This document shows positions 16,485-25,694 of a stretch of DNA of 46,864 bases, piece after piece. This DNA comes from an uncultured Lachnospiraceae bacterium. GTDB lineage: Bacteria; Bacillota; Clostridia; Lachnospirales; Lachnospiraceae. Location of the stretch: assembly GCA_910585995.1 (NCBI GenBank), contig CAJUGG010000039.1, forward strand, positions 1 through 46,864. The letters run 5' to 3'. The notes below the pieces were generated by a model. It was not told the DNA's origin and did not search any database. It worked only from the letters and a program-made list of their open reading frames with translations. Made by a program: the position numbers and the translations under genes. Numbering within the stretch: position 1 is the stretch's first letter; every line of letters begins with the position of its first letter.

Positions 16485-16868
16485 AAAAGCCACCACCTTA
16501 GTTCTTCTTTTTCCCCGTACGGCATCTAAATCTCCCGTCAGTTTGGCGTATTTTAACAAAATCTCATTTAACAGATCTTCTGTCTTTTGATACTTGCGGA
16601 CACTTTCATAACCCTTTTGCTTTTTATCCGCAGTTGTAAGCATCATTTTTACAGAAACAGAACATGTATCCAATTCCTGGCAGATCAGTTCCTGATCCAC
16701 TAAAAGAACATCCACCAAACCATGAGAAGAGAGATAGCACAGCAGACTTTCTTTTGAGGAAAACGTTGCAATTACTTCACATTGCTGCGCCTTTCCCATA
16801 AAATAATGTGCTACATGTTCCAAATAGATTTCATCGCTATCTGCCAGAACAATTTCTATTCTTTTCAT
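16485..16868 (-). pseudogene. N-terminal fragment of a TadZ/CpaE-like protein
   Basis: About 128 residues match the receiver-like N-terminal domain of TadZ/CpaE pilus-localisation ATPases (MKRIEIVLADSDEIYLEHVA, LVDVLLVDQEL, then YESVRKYQKTEDLLNEILL). The conserved strand RTKVVAF normally leads straight into the ATPase Walker motif, but here the sequence switches at about 16485 into the surface-protein remnant in another frame. Read through, the fusion would give 160 residues ending at 16386. The ribosome site GAGGGAGAG before the ATG is intact, so the stub could still be translated. The missing part should include the tadZ ATPase domain, tadA, tadB, tadC and pilins. Confidence 0.7.
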
Positions 16869-16946
16869 TTTCTCTCCCTCGTTTTGTTTCTCTTTTGTGC
16901 TTTTTTAATCTCATCACTTATTTTAATGCATTTCAAGTATTTTTAT

Positions 16947-16986
16947 CGCTATTAGCGAATATTATCAACCATTGAATTATTTCAAT
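16947..16986. promoter_or_regulatory. Two dyads in the tadZ / XRE divergent region
   Basis: CGCTA-T-TAGCG (16947-16957) and ATTGAA-TTAT-TTCAAT (16971-16986), both perfect, lie between the divergent tadZ fragment and the XRE gene. Such paired dyads fit binding by the adjacent XRE protein; this is inferred. The promoter boxes here are weak (for example TAGAAT at 17003-17008). Confidence 0.4.
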
Positions 16987-17052
16987 AGTGAAACCAATAA
17001 AATAGAATAATACTAAGTAGAGATTGCTCTTAGATATATGGAGGAACGAAAA

Positions 17053-17391
17053 TTGACTAATGACAGGTTAGAGACTGGCAAACGTATCCGCAAATTCCGA
17101 ATTCAAAATAACCCGACACAGGCTCAATTTGCAGAAAGCCTGGATGTATCTACCAACTTTATTTCTGAAATTGAGACTGGTAAAAAAGGGATTTCACAAG
17201 ATACTTTGTACCGGCTGTGTACCCGATATCACCTCTCCACAGATTACTTGCTTTTTGGTAAACATGGCCCGGCCCCTTCTGACTATACCCTGGAGGAATT
17301 TCTCTCATCTCTGGATGAAGAAGATATCCCAATTGTGATCGGATATCTCGAAGCCACTTTAAAACTAAAAAAGCTAAGTAAGAAAAAGTAA
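17053..17391 (+). CDS. XRE-family DNA-binding regulator
   Basis: 112-residue regulator, probably starting at the TTG at 17053 because GGAGG (17040-17044) lies 8 bases before it; an ATG at 17038 has no ribosome site. The helix-turn-helix covers about residues 8-65 (GKRIRKFRIQNNPTQAQFAE, SLDVSTNFISEIETGKKG). The last 40 residues (YTLEEFLSSLDEEDIPIVIG) form a short helical tail. It is divergent from the decayed Tad locus, which it may have controlled, and is followed 69 bases later by the GerA-type gene. Confidence 0.85.
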   Translation: MTNDRLETGKRIRKFRIQNNPTQAQFAESLDVSTNFISEIETGKKGISQDTLYRLCTRYHLSTDYLLFGKHGPAPSDYTLEEFLSSLDEEDIPIVIGYLEATLKLKKLSKKK

Positions 17392-17459
17392 CTGCCTCTT
17401 TGATCTTTTCAGGTATTTCCTTCCCATCCCCTGGGCATACTAGGTGCTGAGGTGATCTT

Positions 17460-18857
17460 GTGAAAGAATTATCAAATAGTTCCGGGGAAGCGATTGCCGA
17501 TCTTCGCCGGATCTTGGATATGAACCGGAATTTTGACATTTTGGAAAAGCATCTGCTGATTGCAGGCCGCTCGGCTAGTCTGTTTTTTATTGATGGGCTG
17601 GTAAAAGATGATATTTTAGAAAAGATTTTAGAATATTTTTATTCTTTAAAACCAGAGGATCTTACTGATTCTCTGGAACAGTTTCAGATGCAGCACCTGC
17701 CTTATATTGAGACGGAAGTGCTGACAGAGATGGATGCGGTGATAAAGAATCTGCTGTCTGGGGTTCCTTGTCTTTTTTTGCATGGGGTCCCGGATTGTCT
17801 GGCCATTGACTGCCGTACCTATCCGGCGAGAAGTGTGGAAGAGCCTTTTAAGGACCGTACGCTTCGCGGCTCGCGGGATGGGTTTGTGGAGACGGTTGTC
17901 TTTAATACGGCATTGATCCGCAGGCGTATCCGCTCCCCGAAGCTCTGTATGGAGATGAAGACTTTGGGAAAAAGCACCCGTACCGATGTGGTTCTTTGCT
18001 ATATGGAAGACCGGGTGGATCAAAGATGCCTGGATGCATTAAAAAAGCAGTTGGATACCATCTCCACGGATGCTTTAGTGATGAATCAGGAGAGCTTAGC
18101 AGAGCTTCTCCTGCCAGGACATTGGTTCAATCCATTTCCCAAATACCATCTGACGGAACGTCCGGATACAGCTTCTGCTTCGATATTGGAAGGAAATATC
18201 ATCCTGTTAGTGGATAATTCTCCTTCTGCGATTATACTGCCCACCACATTGTTTGCCATTATGGAGGAGGCAAACGACTATTATTTTCCGCCAATCACCG
18301 GGACTTATCTAAGGCTATCCAGATCTTTGATTATGCTGATCTCTTTGATCTTGACTCCTTTGTTTCTGCTGTTGATGAACCATCCGCAATGGATACCAGA
18401 GAGCCTTCAGTTTATCCAGGTACAGGATACGATTCATATTCCGCTGATCTGGCAGTTTCTGCTCTTGGAGCTAGCGATCGATGGACTGCGTCTTGCGGCA
18501 ATCCATACGCCGGATATGTTGAGCACTCCGCTCTCTGTCATCGCCGGTCTGGTCATCGGAGAATTTGCTGTCAATTCCGGCTGGTTTAATGCAGAAGTGA
18601 TGCTCTATATGGCATTTGTGACCATTGCAAACTATTCGCAGTCCAATGCGGAGCTGAATTATGCGATCAAGTTTATGCGTATCCTTTTGCTGTTGTTGAC
18701 TTGTTGGTTTGGATTCGGGGGATTTCTCGCCGGACTGATCTTTACTTTGATCAGTGTGCTGAACTGTCACACCTTTTGCGGGCGCGGATACCTCTATCCT
18801 TTGATTCCTTTCCATTGGAAAATTCTGAAGCGGCAGATGTTTCGTACCAAACTATAG
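17460..18857 (+). CDS. GerA-family spore germination membrane protein (SpoVAF-like)
   Basis: 465-residue integral membrane protein of the GerA/SpoVAF family, found in the spore inner membrane. The soluble N-terminal part (1-240) contains SASLFFIDGLVKDDILEKIL and YPARSVEEPFKDRTLRGSRD then GFVETVVFNTALIRRRIR, the signature of the family. Four to five TM segments follow between about 275 and 440, ending GYLYPLIPFHW. The start is a GTG at 17460 with GAGGTG upstream. No GerB or GerC partner genes are adjacent, so this is either SpoVAF-like or an orphan receptor subunit. Its presence indicates a spore-forming host. Confidence 0.9.
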   Translation: MKELSNSSGEAIADLRRILDMNRNFDILEKHLLIAGRSASLFFIDGLVKDDILEKILEYFYSLKPEDLTDSLEQFQMQHLPYIETEVLTEMDAVIKNLLSGVPCLFLHGVPDCLAIDCRTYPARSVEEPFKDRTLRGSRDGFVETVVFNTALIRRRIRSPKLCMEMKTLGKSTRTDVVLCYMEDRVDQRCLDALKKQLDTISTDALVMNQESLAELLLPGHWFNPFPKYHLTERPDTASASILEGNIILLVDNSPSAIILPTTLFAIMEEANDYYFPPITGTYLRLSRSLIMLISLILTPLFLLLMNHPQWIPESLQFIQVQDTIHIPLIWQFLLLELAIDGLRLAAIHTPDMLSTPLSVIAGLVIGEFAVNSGWFNAEVMLYMAFVTIANYSQSNAELNYAIKFMRILLLLLTCWFGFGGFLAGLIFTLISVLNCHTFCGRGYLYPLIPFHWKILKRQMFRTKL

Positions 18858-18899
18858 AAAAAAGGAACAGAGGGAAGCAGGCCGCTTCCTTTGTTCCTT
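18858..18899 (-). terminator. Terminator between gerA-like gene and HAD gene
   Basis: Long imperfect hairpin, AAGGAACA-G-AGGGAAGC / GCTTCCTT-TGTTCCTT, with a 5-base loop. On the minus strand it runs into six T residues and ends the long operon; on the plus strand the U-tract is poor, but it may also end the GerA-type transcript. Confidence 0.85.
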
Positions 18900-18909
18900 C
18901 TGATCTTGT

Positions 18910-19731
18910 CTAAAGCATAAATTTCTCTACAATCTCTGCAACTGCTGCATGATTGTTATCCTGAAGAGTGATATAATCGGCAGCTTTTTTCACCGATTCC
19001 TGTGCGTTGGCCACGGCACACCCGATCCCGGCAGCTTCTAACATCGAGATATCATTCGCTTCATCGCCTGCCGCCACCGTATGTTTCACTGCAATCCCAA
19101 ATCTCTGGCAGAAATCCCTAAGCGCATTCCCTTTACACACTCCTTTGGGTACAATCTCTAAGTATTCTGCGCAGCTTAAGTACATATCCACCTTGTCCTC
19201 TGACCATGTCTGCATCTTTTTCACAAAACGTTCTAGTCTCTCCCGGCTGTGGATATCAATCGCCAGCATCTTACAGGGTTCTTTTTTCAGAGCTTTGGCG
19301 ATATCCGGCACGATCTTTACTTTCATACTGGTCTTTTCCATATAGTGTGCCAGATTCTCATCCTCATGTTCCGACAGGATCAGAGCGTCTTCATAGGTCT
19401 GCAGATAGAGTCCTTCCTCCCTGGCTTTTTCCGCCAGCACTTTGGTATAGGAAAGCGGAAGTGTATATTGGAAAAGCGTCTCGTTGGTCTGACAGTCCAG
19501 CACCAGACCGCCGTTATAGGAGATCACATACCGGCAGCCAATCTCATCTAACCGATAGGTAGTCAAAAGATACCCCGCACTGGCAGCAGGACGTCCGGTG
19601 GTGATCACCACCTCATGTCCTGCTTCGACACATCGTTTTAACGCATCCCGGTTCTTTTGGGACAACTGATGTCTGTCGTCTAATGTTGTACCATCCATAT
19701 CCAAAAATAATGCTTTTCTATCCTTCATCAT
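18910..19731 (-). CDS. Cof-type HAD phosphatase
   Basis: 273-residue cytoplasmic haloacid dehalogenase-type phosphatase of the Cof/YidA group. The nucleophile motif is LFLDMDGTTLDD; further motifs are TTGRP, the class IIB cap with SYNGGLVLD, and the metal motif AAGDEANDISMLEAAGIGCAVANA. I start it at the ATG pair at 19731/19728, inside the last bases of ppk1 (14-base overlap), because the longer reading to 19782 is only ppk1 sequence in another frame. Cof proteins act on sugar phosphates or PLP; the substrate is unknown. It is the last gene of the 13-gene run. Confidence 0.93.
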   Translation of the reverse strand: MMKDRKALFLDMDGTTLDDRHQLSQKNRDALKRCVEAGHEVVITTGRPAASAGYLLTTYRLDEIGCRYVISYNGGLVLDCQTNETLFQYTLPLSYTKVLAEKAREEGLYLQTYEDALILSEHEDENLAHYMEKTSMKVKIVPDIAKALKKEPCKMLAIDIHSRERLERFVKKMQTWSEDKVDMYLSCAEYLEIVPKGVCKGNALRDFCQRFGIAVKHTVAAGDEANDISMLEAAGIGCAVANAQESVKKAADYITLQDNNHAAVAEIVEKFML

Positions 19732-21862
19732 CTGGTTCTTCCATGGGTTCCGCCGGGATAAACACCCGGTCAGGAGCCGCATCCTCCTGTGGTTTATTTT
19801 GATCTTTTGCGTATTTCATAAAATATTCCTGGGAACTAAGTGCCTGTTTTCCCCTGCGGTCAATCTTTTCATAGGTGCCGTCCGGCTGCTTGATCTGTGC
19901 CTTTAACGTATCCATAAGCTGAATCTTCAGCACATGGATCACTTCTTTTTTGAGATGCTCATTCTCTATGGGAAATAAGATCTCCACCCGGCGGTCTAAG
20001 TTTCTCGGCATCCAGTCCGCACTGGCCAGATAGACTTCCTCTTCTCCTCCATTGAGGAAATAGTAGATCCGGCTGTGCTCTAAGAATGTCCCCACAATCG
20101 AGCGTACCTGGATATTTTCACTGATACCGGGAATCCCCACCTTAAGAGAACAGATACCGCGGATAATCAATTCGATCTTTACACCTGCCGCACTGGCTTC
20201 ATATAAAGCCGCGATCAGTCCATGGTCACACAAAGAGTTCATCTTGGCAACAATATGCGCCTCTTCTCCCCGTTTTGCATGGGCAGTCTCCCGCTGAATC
20301 ATCATCAAAAAACGGTCTCTCAGCCACAAGGGCGCCAGTGACAGTTTATTCCAGCTCGCGGGTTCGGAATAGCCAGAGAGCATGTTAAAGACGGCTGTCG
20401 CATCTTCTCCTATGGGTTCAGAACAGGTCAAAAGCCCCATATCGGTGTACAGCTTTGCTGTGGAATCGTTATAATTTCCCGTACCCAGATGGACATATCT
20501 GCGGATACCATCTTCTTCTTTTCGTACCACCAGTGTAATCTTACTGTGTGTCTTGAGTCCCACCAGGCCATAGATCACATGACAGCCTGCCCGCTCTAAC
20601 ATCTTTGCCCAGATAATGTTGTGTTCCTCATCAAAACGGGCTTTTAATTCTACCAGCACAGAGACTTGCTTGCCGTTTTCCGCAGCCTGAGCCAGCGCCG
20701 CGATAATGGGGGAATTGCCGCTGACCCGGTAGAGGGTCTGTTTGATCGCCAGCACCTGCGGGTCCTTTGCGGCTTTTTTCACAAAGTCCACCACGGGATC
20801 AAACGTCTGATATGGATGATGCAGCAGGATATCCCTGTTGCGGATCTCTTCAAAGATATCCGCTTTTCCCGTCAGCTCCGGCACCGGGCTTGGCGTATAA
20901 TCCGGGGCTTTATATGCCTTAAAGCCTTCTAATCCATACATTTTCATCAAAAAGGTAAGATCCAAAGGACCGCCGATGCGGTAGATCCCATCTTCTTTAA
21001 TATCAAATTCCTTTTTTAATATTTTCAGGAGACGCTTATCCATCTTATCATCCACTTCGAGACGGATCACTTCTCCCCACTGGCGCTTTTTCAGCTGCTT
21101 TTGAATCTCTTTTAACAGATCCGAAGCCTCATCCTCGTCAATGGTCAAATCAGCATTTCTCATAATCCGGTAGGGATGGACGCACAACACATCGTAGCTT
21201 AAAAACAGCTGTGACATATTTCTGGCAATCATCTCTTCTAGCAGTATCACCGACTTTACTCCCTTTTCCACGGAAGGGATGGAGATGATCCTGGGAAGTA
21301 CCGCAGGCACCTGGACTGTAGCGAACTCCAGTTCGGCTCCCTTTTCATTCTTCTTGCGAAGCAGTGCGCCAAGATTCAAAGTCTTATTTACAATCAGCGG
21401 AAAAGGCCGGGAGGAATCCACCGCCATCGGTGTCACTACCGGATATACATTTTCCGTAAAATACTGATCTACATATCGCCCCTGTTCCTCATTTAATTCT
21501 TCATAGTCTTCAATCACCTGCAGACCACATTGGCGAAGCCCCGGAAGCAGGGAACGCTGCCAGGTGGAATACTGGGTATTGACAAATCCATGCACTCTGT
21601 CGTGGATTGCCTCTAACTGCTGCGCCGGCGTCATACCAGACAGATCTTTTTTGGAATAGTCGGCATTGACCATATCCTTTAGAGACGCCACACGAACCAT
21701 AAAAAATTCATCCAGATTCGAGGCCGTAATACTTAAAAATTTCAAGCGTTCAAACAGAGGATTCTCCTTATCTCTTGCCTCTCCAAGAATACGCTCGTTA
21801 AATCCGATCCAGCTTAACTCCCGATTTTCAAAATATTCCGGTTTCATATATTCTTTTTTCAT
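19718..21862 (-). CDS. ppk1: Polyphosphate kinase 1
   Basis: 714-residue enzyme that reversibly makes polyphosphate from ATP. The N domain begins FENRELSWIGFNERILGEA. The head and two PLD-like catalytic domains show the family signatures HHPYQTFDPVVDFV, AIKQTLYRVSGNSPI, VLVELKARFDEEHNI, the phosphorylated histidine region GLKTHSK and the second catalytic histidine in EHSRIYYF. It is adjacent to ppx (12-base gap), so polyphosphate synthesis and breakdown are encoded together. Confidence 0.98.
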   Translation of the reverse strand: MKKEYMKPEYFENRELSWIGFNERILGEARDKENPLFERLKFLSITASNLDEFFMVRVASLKDMVNADYSKKDLSGMTPAQQLEAIHDRVHGFVNTQYSTWQRSLLPGLRQCGLQVIEDYEELNEEQGRYVDQYFTENVYPVVTPMAVDSSRPFPLIVNKTLNLGALLRKKNEKGAELEFATVQVPAVLPRIISIPSVEKGVKSVILLEEMIARNMSQLFLSYDVLCVHPYRIMRNADLTIDEDEASDLLKEIQKQLKKRQWGEVIRLEVDDKMDKRLLKILKKEFDIKEDGIYRIGGPLDLTFLMKMYGLEGFKAYKAPDYTPSPVPELTGKADIFEEIRNRDILLHHPYQTFDPVVDFVKKAAKDPQVLAIKQTLYRVSGNSPIIAALAQAAENGKQVSVLVELKARFDEEHNIIWAKMLERAGCHVIYGLVGLKTHSKITLVVRKEEDGIRRYVHLGTGNYNDSTAKLYTDMGLLTCSEPIGEDATAVFNMLSGYSEPASWNKLSLAPLWLRDRFLMMIQRETAHAKRGEEAHIVAKMNSLCDHGLIAALYEASAAGVKIELIIRGICSLKVGIPGISENIQVRSIVGTFLEHSRIYYFLNGGEEEVYLASADWMPRNLDRRVEILFPIENEHLKKEVIHVLKIQLMDTLKAQIKQPDGTYEKIDRRGKQALSSQEYFMKYAKDQNKPQEDAAPDRVFIPAEPMEEPDDEG

Positions 21863-21874
21863 GGCTCTTCTCTC

Positions 21875-23419
21875 CTACTCTGCCTTTTTCACCTTTAAAA
21901 TCGGCTTCACGCTGTATACTTCTTCAAAAAAGTCCGCTTTTTCCTGAAACATTGCCTGCTCCAAGGTAAGATCTTCCGCAGTATCCACAAGGATCTGCAT
22001 GGTATGGTTGTCTTTGATATGGATGCGGATATTTTTGATCTTCTGCTTATGGCTTCTGTCCATCGCATTGGCAATGCGAAGAATCGCGGTCAGCTTCACA
22101 ATGGTAATATATTCACTGCGCTCTAAGAGAGAATTGCCCACCAGTTCTTCAAAAGGTTTGAGCCGTCCGCTGTTAAACTGCACAATATTGGCCACAATCT
22201 CCCGTTCCATATGAGACAGCCCGATCATCTCCGTAGCCATAATGATACTGTAAGAGCACTCGGAAGACTGAGACATATTGATATATTTTCCACAATCATG
22301 CAGAAGCACTGCGATCTGCAAAAGCAGACGTTCCCTCTTTCCAAGGCCATGATAAGTTTTCATCTTATCAAAAATCGTCAGAGCGATCCGCTCCATCACT
22401 TGTGTATGATTTCGGTTCGTATGATAGCGCTTGGCAATATTTCTGGCCGCCTCAATAATATCATTTTCAAAATTATGTGCTGGTTTTAAGATCTTTTTCC
22501 GTTCTGCAAAATCAAACGCCAAACCGTCTCCCAAGTCCGTACCTAAGATCACCACATTCTCTGCGCCGGTCTCTTCTAAGAGTCTTTTGTAGATCACGAG
22601 TGTCGGGAGCAAAAGTGAGCTGTTTTGGTCATTGAGTCCTAACTCCTGTTCCATCAAAGTCTTTCCCTTTTTGATAAAAGTATCATAAAATGTGATAAAC
22701 TCTTCCTTGGTGATCTGATTGACATTGGAATCCTTATGGATATATTGATTGATATATTGGATATAATTTCCCACCAAGAGCAAATATCGGATGTTTCGGT
22801 CCTTGAGATATAATTTTCGATAAGTCCGCATCTCATTGTTTAAAAGTTCCTCGATCACACCGGCATAACGCACCGTCCGCTCCGCCACATCTGCTAAGCG
22901 TTCTCTAAGACGCAGCGTTCCGAGACGGATATTCTGTGTCGTGACCAGATTGTCTTTATCAAACAAAGAGATCTGGATACTTCCGCCGCCCACATCCACA
23001 ATCGCTGTCCCCTTTTCAATAATCTCAGAAAATTGCTCCGAATTAGACGCTATGGACTTATAGCCCAAGAACCGCTGCTCCGAATTGCTGAGGACTTCTA
23101 AGCGAATCCCTGTCTTTTGGTAAATCCGGTCCAGTAAGATAATATTATTTTTCGACTCCCTCACAGCGCTGGTAGCGCAGGCGCGGTATTCCTCCACACC
23201 AAATTCTTTCATCATCCGCTGAAAATCCAAAAACACGCTGCACAGCTCATCCACCATCTCTGTTCCGATACTTCCAGTGGCATACGTATCTTTTCCAAGC
23301 TCCATACGATGACTTACATGATTGATCACACGGATGCCTTTTCGTGGAGAAAGTTCATAGATTTTCAATCTCACTTCATAACTTCCCACATCAATTGCAG
23401 CAAACATGGTACATGCCAT
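21875..23419 (-). CDS. ppx: Ppx/GppA phosphatase with HD domain
   Basis: 514-residue exopolyphosphatase / pppGpp phosphatase-type protein. The ASKHA fold gives FAAIDVGSYEVRLKIYEL at the N-terminus, CATSAVRESKN around 85-95 and IVDVGGGSIQISLF near 140-153. From about residue 310 an HD domain appears (LLQIAVLLHDCGKYINMS). GGGAGGGAG lies 8 bases before the ATG at 23419; an ATG four codons later is also possible. It is paired with ppk1 and overlaps no neighbour. The choice between polyphosphate and guanosine pentaphosphate as main substrate cannot be made from sequence. Confidence 0.94.
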   Translation of the reverse strand: MACTMFAAIDVGSYEVRLKIYELSPRKGIRVINHVSHRMELGKDTYATGSIGTEMVDELCSVFLDFQRMMKEFGVEEYRACATSAVRESKNNIILLDRIYQKTGIRLEVLSNSEQRFLGYKSIASNSEQFSEIIEKGTAIVDVGGGSIQISLFDKDNLVTTQNIRLGTLRLRERLADVAERTVRYAGVIEELLNNEMRTYRKLYLKDRNIRYLLLVGNYIQYINQYIHKDSNVNQITKEEFITFYDTFIKKGKTLMEQELGLNDQNSSLLLPTLVIYKRLLEETGAENVVILGTDLGDGLAFDFAERKKILKPAHNFENDIIEAARNIAKRYHTNRNHTQVMERIALTIFDKMKTYHGLGKRERLLLQIAVLLHDCGKYINMSQSSECSYSIIMATEMIGLSHMEREIVANIVQFNSGRLKPFEELVGNSLLERSEYITIVKLTAILRIANAMDRSHKQKIKNIRIHIKDNHTMQILVDTAEDLTLEQAMFQEKADFFEEVYSVKPILKVKKAE

Positions 23420-23439
23420 ACCCGATCTCCCTCCCTGTC

Positions 23440-23874
23440 CTATTGTCTGCCGGTACTGCCAAATCCGCCCCGGTCTTCTCCTGCTAACACCGTCTTCTCC
23501 TCAAACAAAAGCTCTGGCTGATGCCTGATGATCCGAAACTGACAGATGCGGTCATTCACATGAATGACAGTATCTCTTACGGCAAGCGCCGGGAAATACC
23601 ACTGATCATGATCCCCGCAATAGCTTTCATCGATCAGTCCGCAGCTGTTCGTCTGCAAAATCCCAAAATTTTTAAATGTACTGCTTCTTGGAATCACAAG
23701 TGCCTCATATCCTTTAGGAAGCTCCATCGCAACACCTAGGGGAATCAATACGTACTCTCCCTGTTTCATCGTCACTTCCTTTGCAGCCCGCAGATCAATC
23801 CAATCAGATTTTCCCGCAATATAGCAAAGTCTCTCTATCTCTTCTGAGAAATATTTTATCTTAATCGTCTCCAT
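23440..23874 (-). CDS. dut: dUTP diphosphatase
   Basis: 144-residue trimeric dUTPase that hydrolyses dUTP to dUMP, keeping uracil out of DNA. The five motifs are present: DLRAA (about 28-32), PRSSTFKNFGI, GLIDESYCGDHD, DRICQFRI and the C-terminal RGGFGSTG lid. Length is normal. It sits 12 bases after nrdG in the same run, so two nucleotide-metabolism genes are adjacent. Confidence 0.96.
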   Translation of the reverse strand: METIKIKYFSEEIERLCYIAGKSDWIDLRAAKEVTMKQGEYVLIPLGVAMELPKGYEALVIPRSSTFKNFGILQTNSCGLIDESYCGDHDQWYFPALAVRDTVIHVNDRICQFRIIRHQPELLFEEKTVLAGEDRGGFGSTGRQ

Positions 23875-23886
23875 CTTATGCCTCTT

Positions 23887-24375
23887 TCATCCGTATAATA
23901 CCGTCTTCCCCAAAGACAGGGTCATCTGTACATCCACTACCTTTTGATTTGAACTGCCTTTCCAGGGAAGATTGTTGTCTTTTAACTCCTCTACAAATCT
24001 GCCGTCCACTACCACATCTAAGTAAGGAATCACTTCGAGTCCGCGGATATCCTCCCACTGATAGCCTGTATAGAGCCAGACCGTCTTATTGGGATATCTG
24101 TTCTTGATCTCCCGGACCAGGGTAAAAAGGTCTTCTCTGGTATCCATATAGAGCGGATCTCCGCCGCTGAATGTCACACCGCTTACATAGTCTTTTTCAA
24201 GCTCCTCAAAGATCTCCTGTTTCGCCGCTTCGTCAAAGGGCAGACCGCCTTTGGGGTCCCAGGTAATGGGATTCTGACAATTTTTACAGTGGTGCGCACA
24301 CCCGGCCACCCAAAGCACTACCCGAAGTCCATCGCCATTGAGCATGTCCTCCTTTGTAATGTTGTGATACCTCAT
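23887..24375 (-). CDS. nrdG: Anaerobic ribonucleotide reductase activating protein
   Basis: 162-residue radical SAM enzyme that installs the glycyl radical on NrdD. The start MRYHNITKEDMLNGDGLRVVLWV leads to the Fe-S motif CAHHCKNC (Cx3Cx2C), then GGDPL and the C-terminal CxxP-free tail usual for NrdG. No nrdD is in the window, so the reductase itself must lie elsewhere. A weak ribosome site (AGGAAAGGCAGG) precedes the ATG. Confidence 0.96.
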   Translation of the reverse strand: MRYHNITKEDMLNGDGLRVVLWVAGCAHHCKNCQNPITWDPKGGLPFDEAAKQEIFEELEKDYVSGVTFSGGDPLYMDTREDLFTLVREIKNRYPNKTVWLYTGYQWEDIRGLEVIPYLDVVVDGRFVEELKDNNLPWKGSSNQKVVDVQMTLSLGKTVLYG

Positions 24376-24402
24376 GAAATATCCTGCCTTTCCTGTTTTC
24401 TC

Positions 24403-25149
24403 CTACATCCGGTAATTTTTTAAGATACAGCTGCGAAGAAGCGTCAGTGCACTGACGACCGCCTGCTCTCTGATCGCTCTTCTGTCCCCGTTAAAGTGAA
24501 ATTCTTCCACTTCGATCTTTCCCTTGACGTTGCATCCGATATAGACAAGTCCTACGGTCTGTCCGTCTTCTCCGGTATCCGGTCCCGCATAGCCTGTCAC
24601 ACTGACACAGGTATCCGAACCCGTAAGCACCGCTCCGCCGCGAGCCATCTCATAGGCCGTCTGCTCGCTGACCGCGGTATGTTTTTTCAAAGTCATCTTC
24701 TTTACACCGATAAATTTCCTCTTAGCCTTATTGGAATAAGTGACAAACCCGGACTTAAAGATCTCCGAAGCGCCTGCCACATCCGTCAGACGAGCGCTGA
24801 TCATCCCTCCTGTACAGGATTCTACGGTAGTGACGGTCATCTTCTGCTCTTTTAAAAGCTCCACGATGGTCTCTTCTAGCGTCACTTTTGCATTGGTCGT
24901 AAAGATGCAGCTTCCCAGCCGGATCTTCAGTTCCCTGACCACTTCTTTTACCCTGCGCCTTGCTTCCTCTTCCTCTTTTGCCTTAGCCAGGATCTGAATA
25001 TCCACCTCTCCTGCCAAAGACGAAAATACAAATTGTAGTGGTTCCTGTGCCGATAAAAGATCCTTCATCTTTTCTTTGATCCGGCTTTCTTCCATGCCGC
25101 AGACCTTTACCGTCTTCGAATACGAGTAACACTGCTCTTCTCTTTCCAT
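24403..25149 (-). CDS. CinA C-terminal amidase-like protein lacking the MoCF domain
   Basis: 248-residue protein. Residues about 95-245 form the CinA_C / PncC domain (VESCTGGMISARLTDVAGAS, FVTYSNKAKRKFIGV, SVTGYAGPDTGEDGQTVGLV) that deamidates nicotinamide mononucleotide. Residues 1-90 resemble the small middle domain of CinA. The large N-terminal molybdopterin-binding-like domain of full CinA (about 170 residues) is missing, and nothing upstream encodes it, since pgsA ends 2 bases before. It should recycle NMN or act as a damage-repair amidase. Confidence 0.88.
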   Translation of the reverse strand: MEREEQCYSYSKTVKVCGMEESRIKEKMKDLLSAQEPLQFVFSSLAGEVDIQILAKAKEEEEARRRVKEVVRELKIRLGSCIFTTNAKVTLEETIVELLKEQKMTVTTVESCTGGMISARLTDVAGASEIFKSGFVTYSNKAKRKFIGVKKMTLKKHTAVSEQTAYEMARGGAVLTGSDTCVSVTGYAGPDTGEDGQTVGLVYIGCNVKGKIEVEEFHFNGDRRAIREQAVVSALTLLRSCILKNYRM

Positions 25150-25151
25150 AA

Positions 25152-25694
25152 TCAGATACTTCCCTCCAGAATCACATGTTTATTTTTGACTAGATAATCT
25201 ATCAATGATACTACTGTCAGTAGCAGAGCAAGCCAAGTCAGCACTTGTCCAATCAGATCAAAGACACCGCCAAGATCCAATAAAAGCACAATGATCATCA
25301 GCATCTGAAACGTAGTCTTAAACTTGCCCCAGTAGCTGGCCGCGATCACCACACCATTATCAGATGCCACTAAGCGAAATCCGCTGATGATAAATTCTCT
25401 GCTGATAATCACAATCACTATCCAGGCTGGCAAAAGTGCTTTGGATACCAGGCAGATCAGCGCTGCACATACCAAAAGCTTGTCTGCTAACGGGTCCATA
25501 AACTTTCCAAAATTGGTCACGAGATTGTATTTTCTTGCAATCATGCCATCTAAAAAATCCGTCAGGCTGGCAACGATAAAGACTGCAACTGCCAGATATT
25601 TATCATAGCCTGGAACTATTTCTGTCAAAGTAAACAATACAAAGACCGGCACCAAAAGTACACGCAGTGTGGTCAGCTTATTGGGTAAATTCAT
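25152..25694 (-). CDS. pgsA: CDP-diacylglycerol-glycerol-3-phosphate phosphatidyltransferase
   Basis: 180-residue integral membrane enzyme making phosphatidylglycerol phosphate. The CDP-alcohol transferase motif DGx2ARx8Gx3Dx3D is complete in DGMIARKYNLVTNFGKFMDP followed by LAD. The N-terminus MNLPNKLTTLRVLLVPVFV and four to five TM segments are typical. It overlaps rimO by 17 bases. Downstream product use by the cardiolipin synthase at 39924-41456 is expected. Confidence 0.96.
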   Translation of the reverse strand: MNLPNKLTTLRVLLVPVFVLFTLTEIVPGYDKYLAVAVFIVASLTDFLDGMIARKYNLVTNFGKFMDPLADKLLVCAALICLVSKALLPAWIVIVIISREFIISGFRLVASDNGVVIAASYWGKFKTTFQMLMIIVLLLDLGGVFDLIGQVLTWLALLLTVVSLIDYLVKNKHVILEGSI

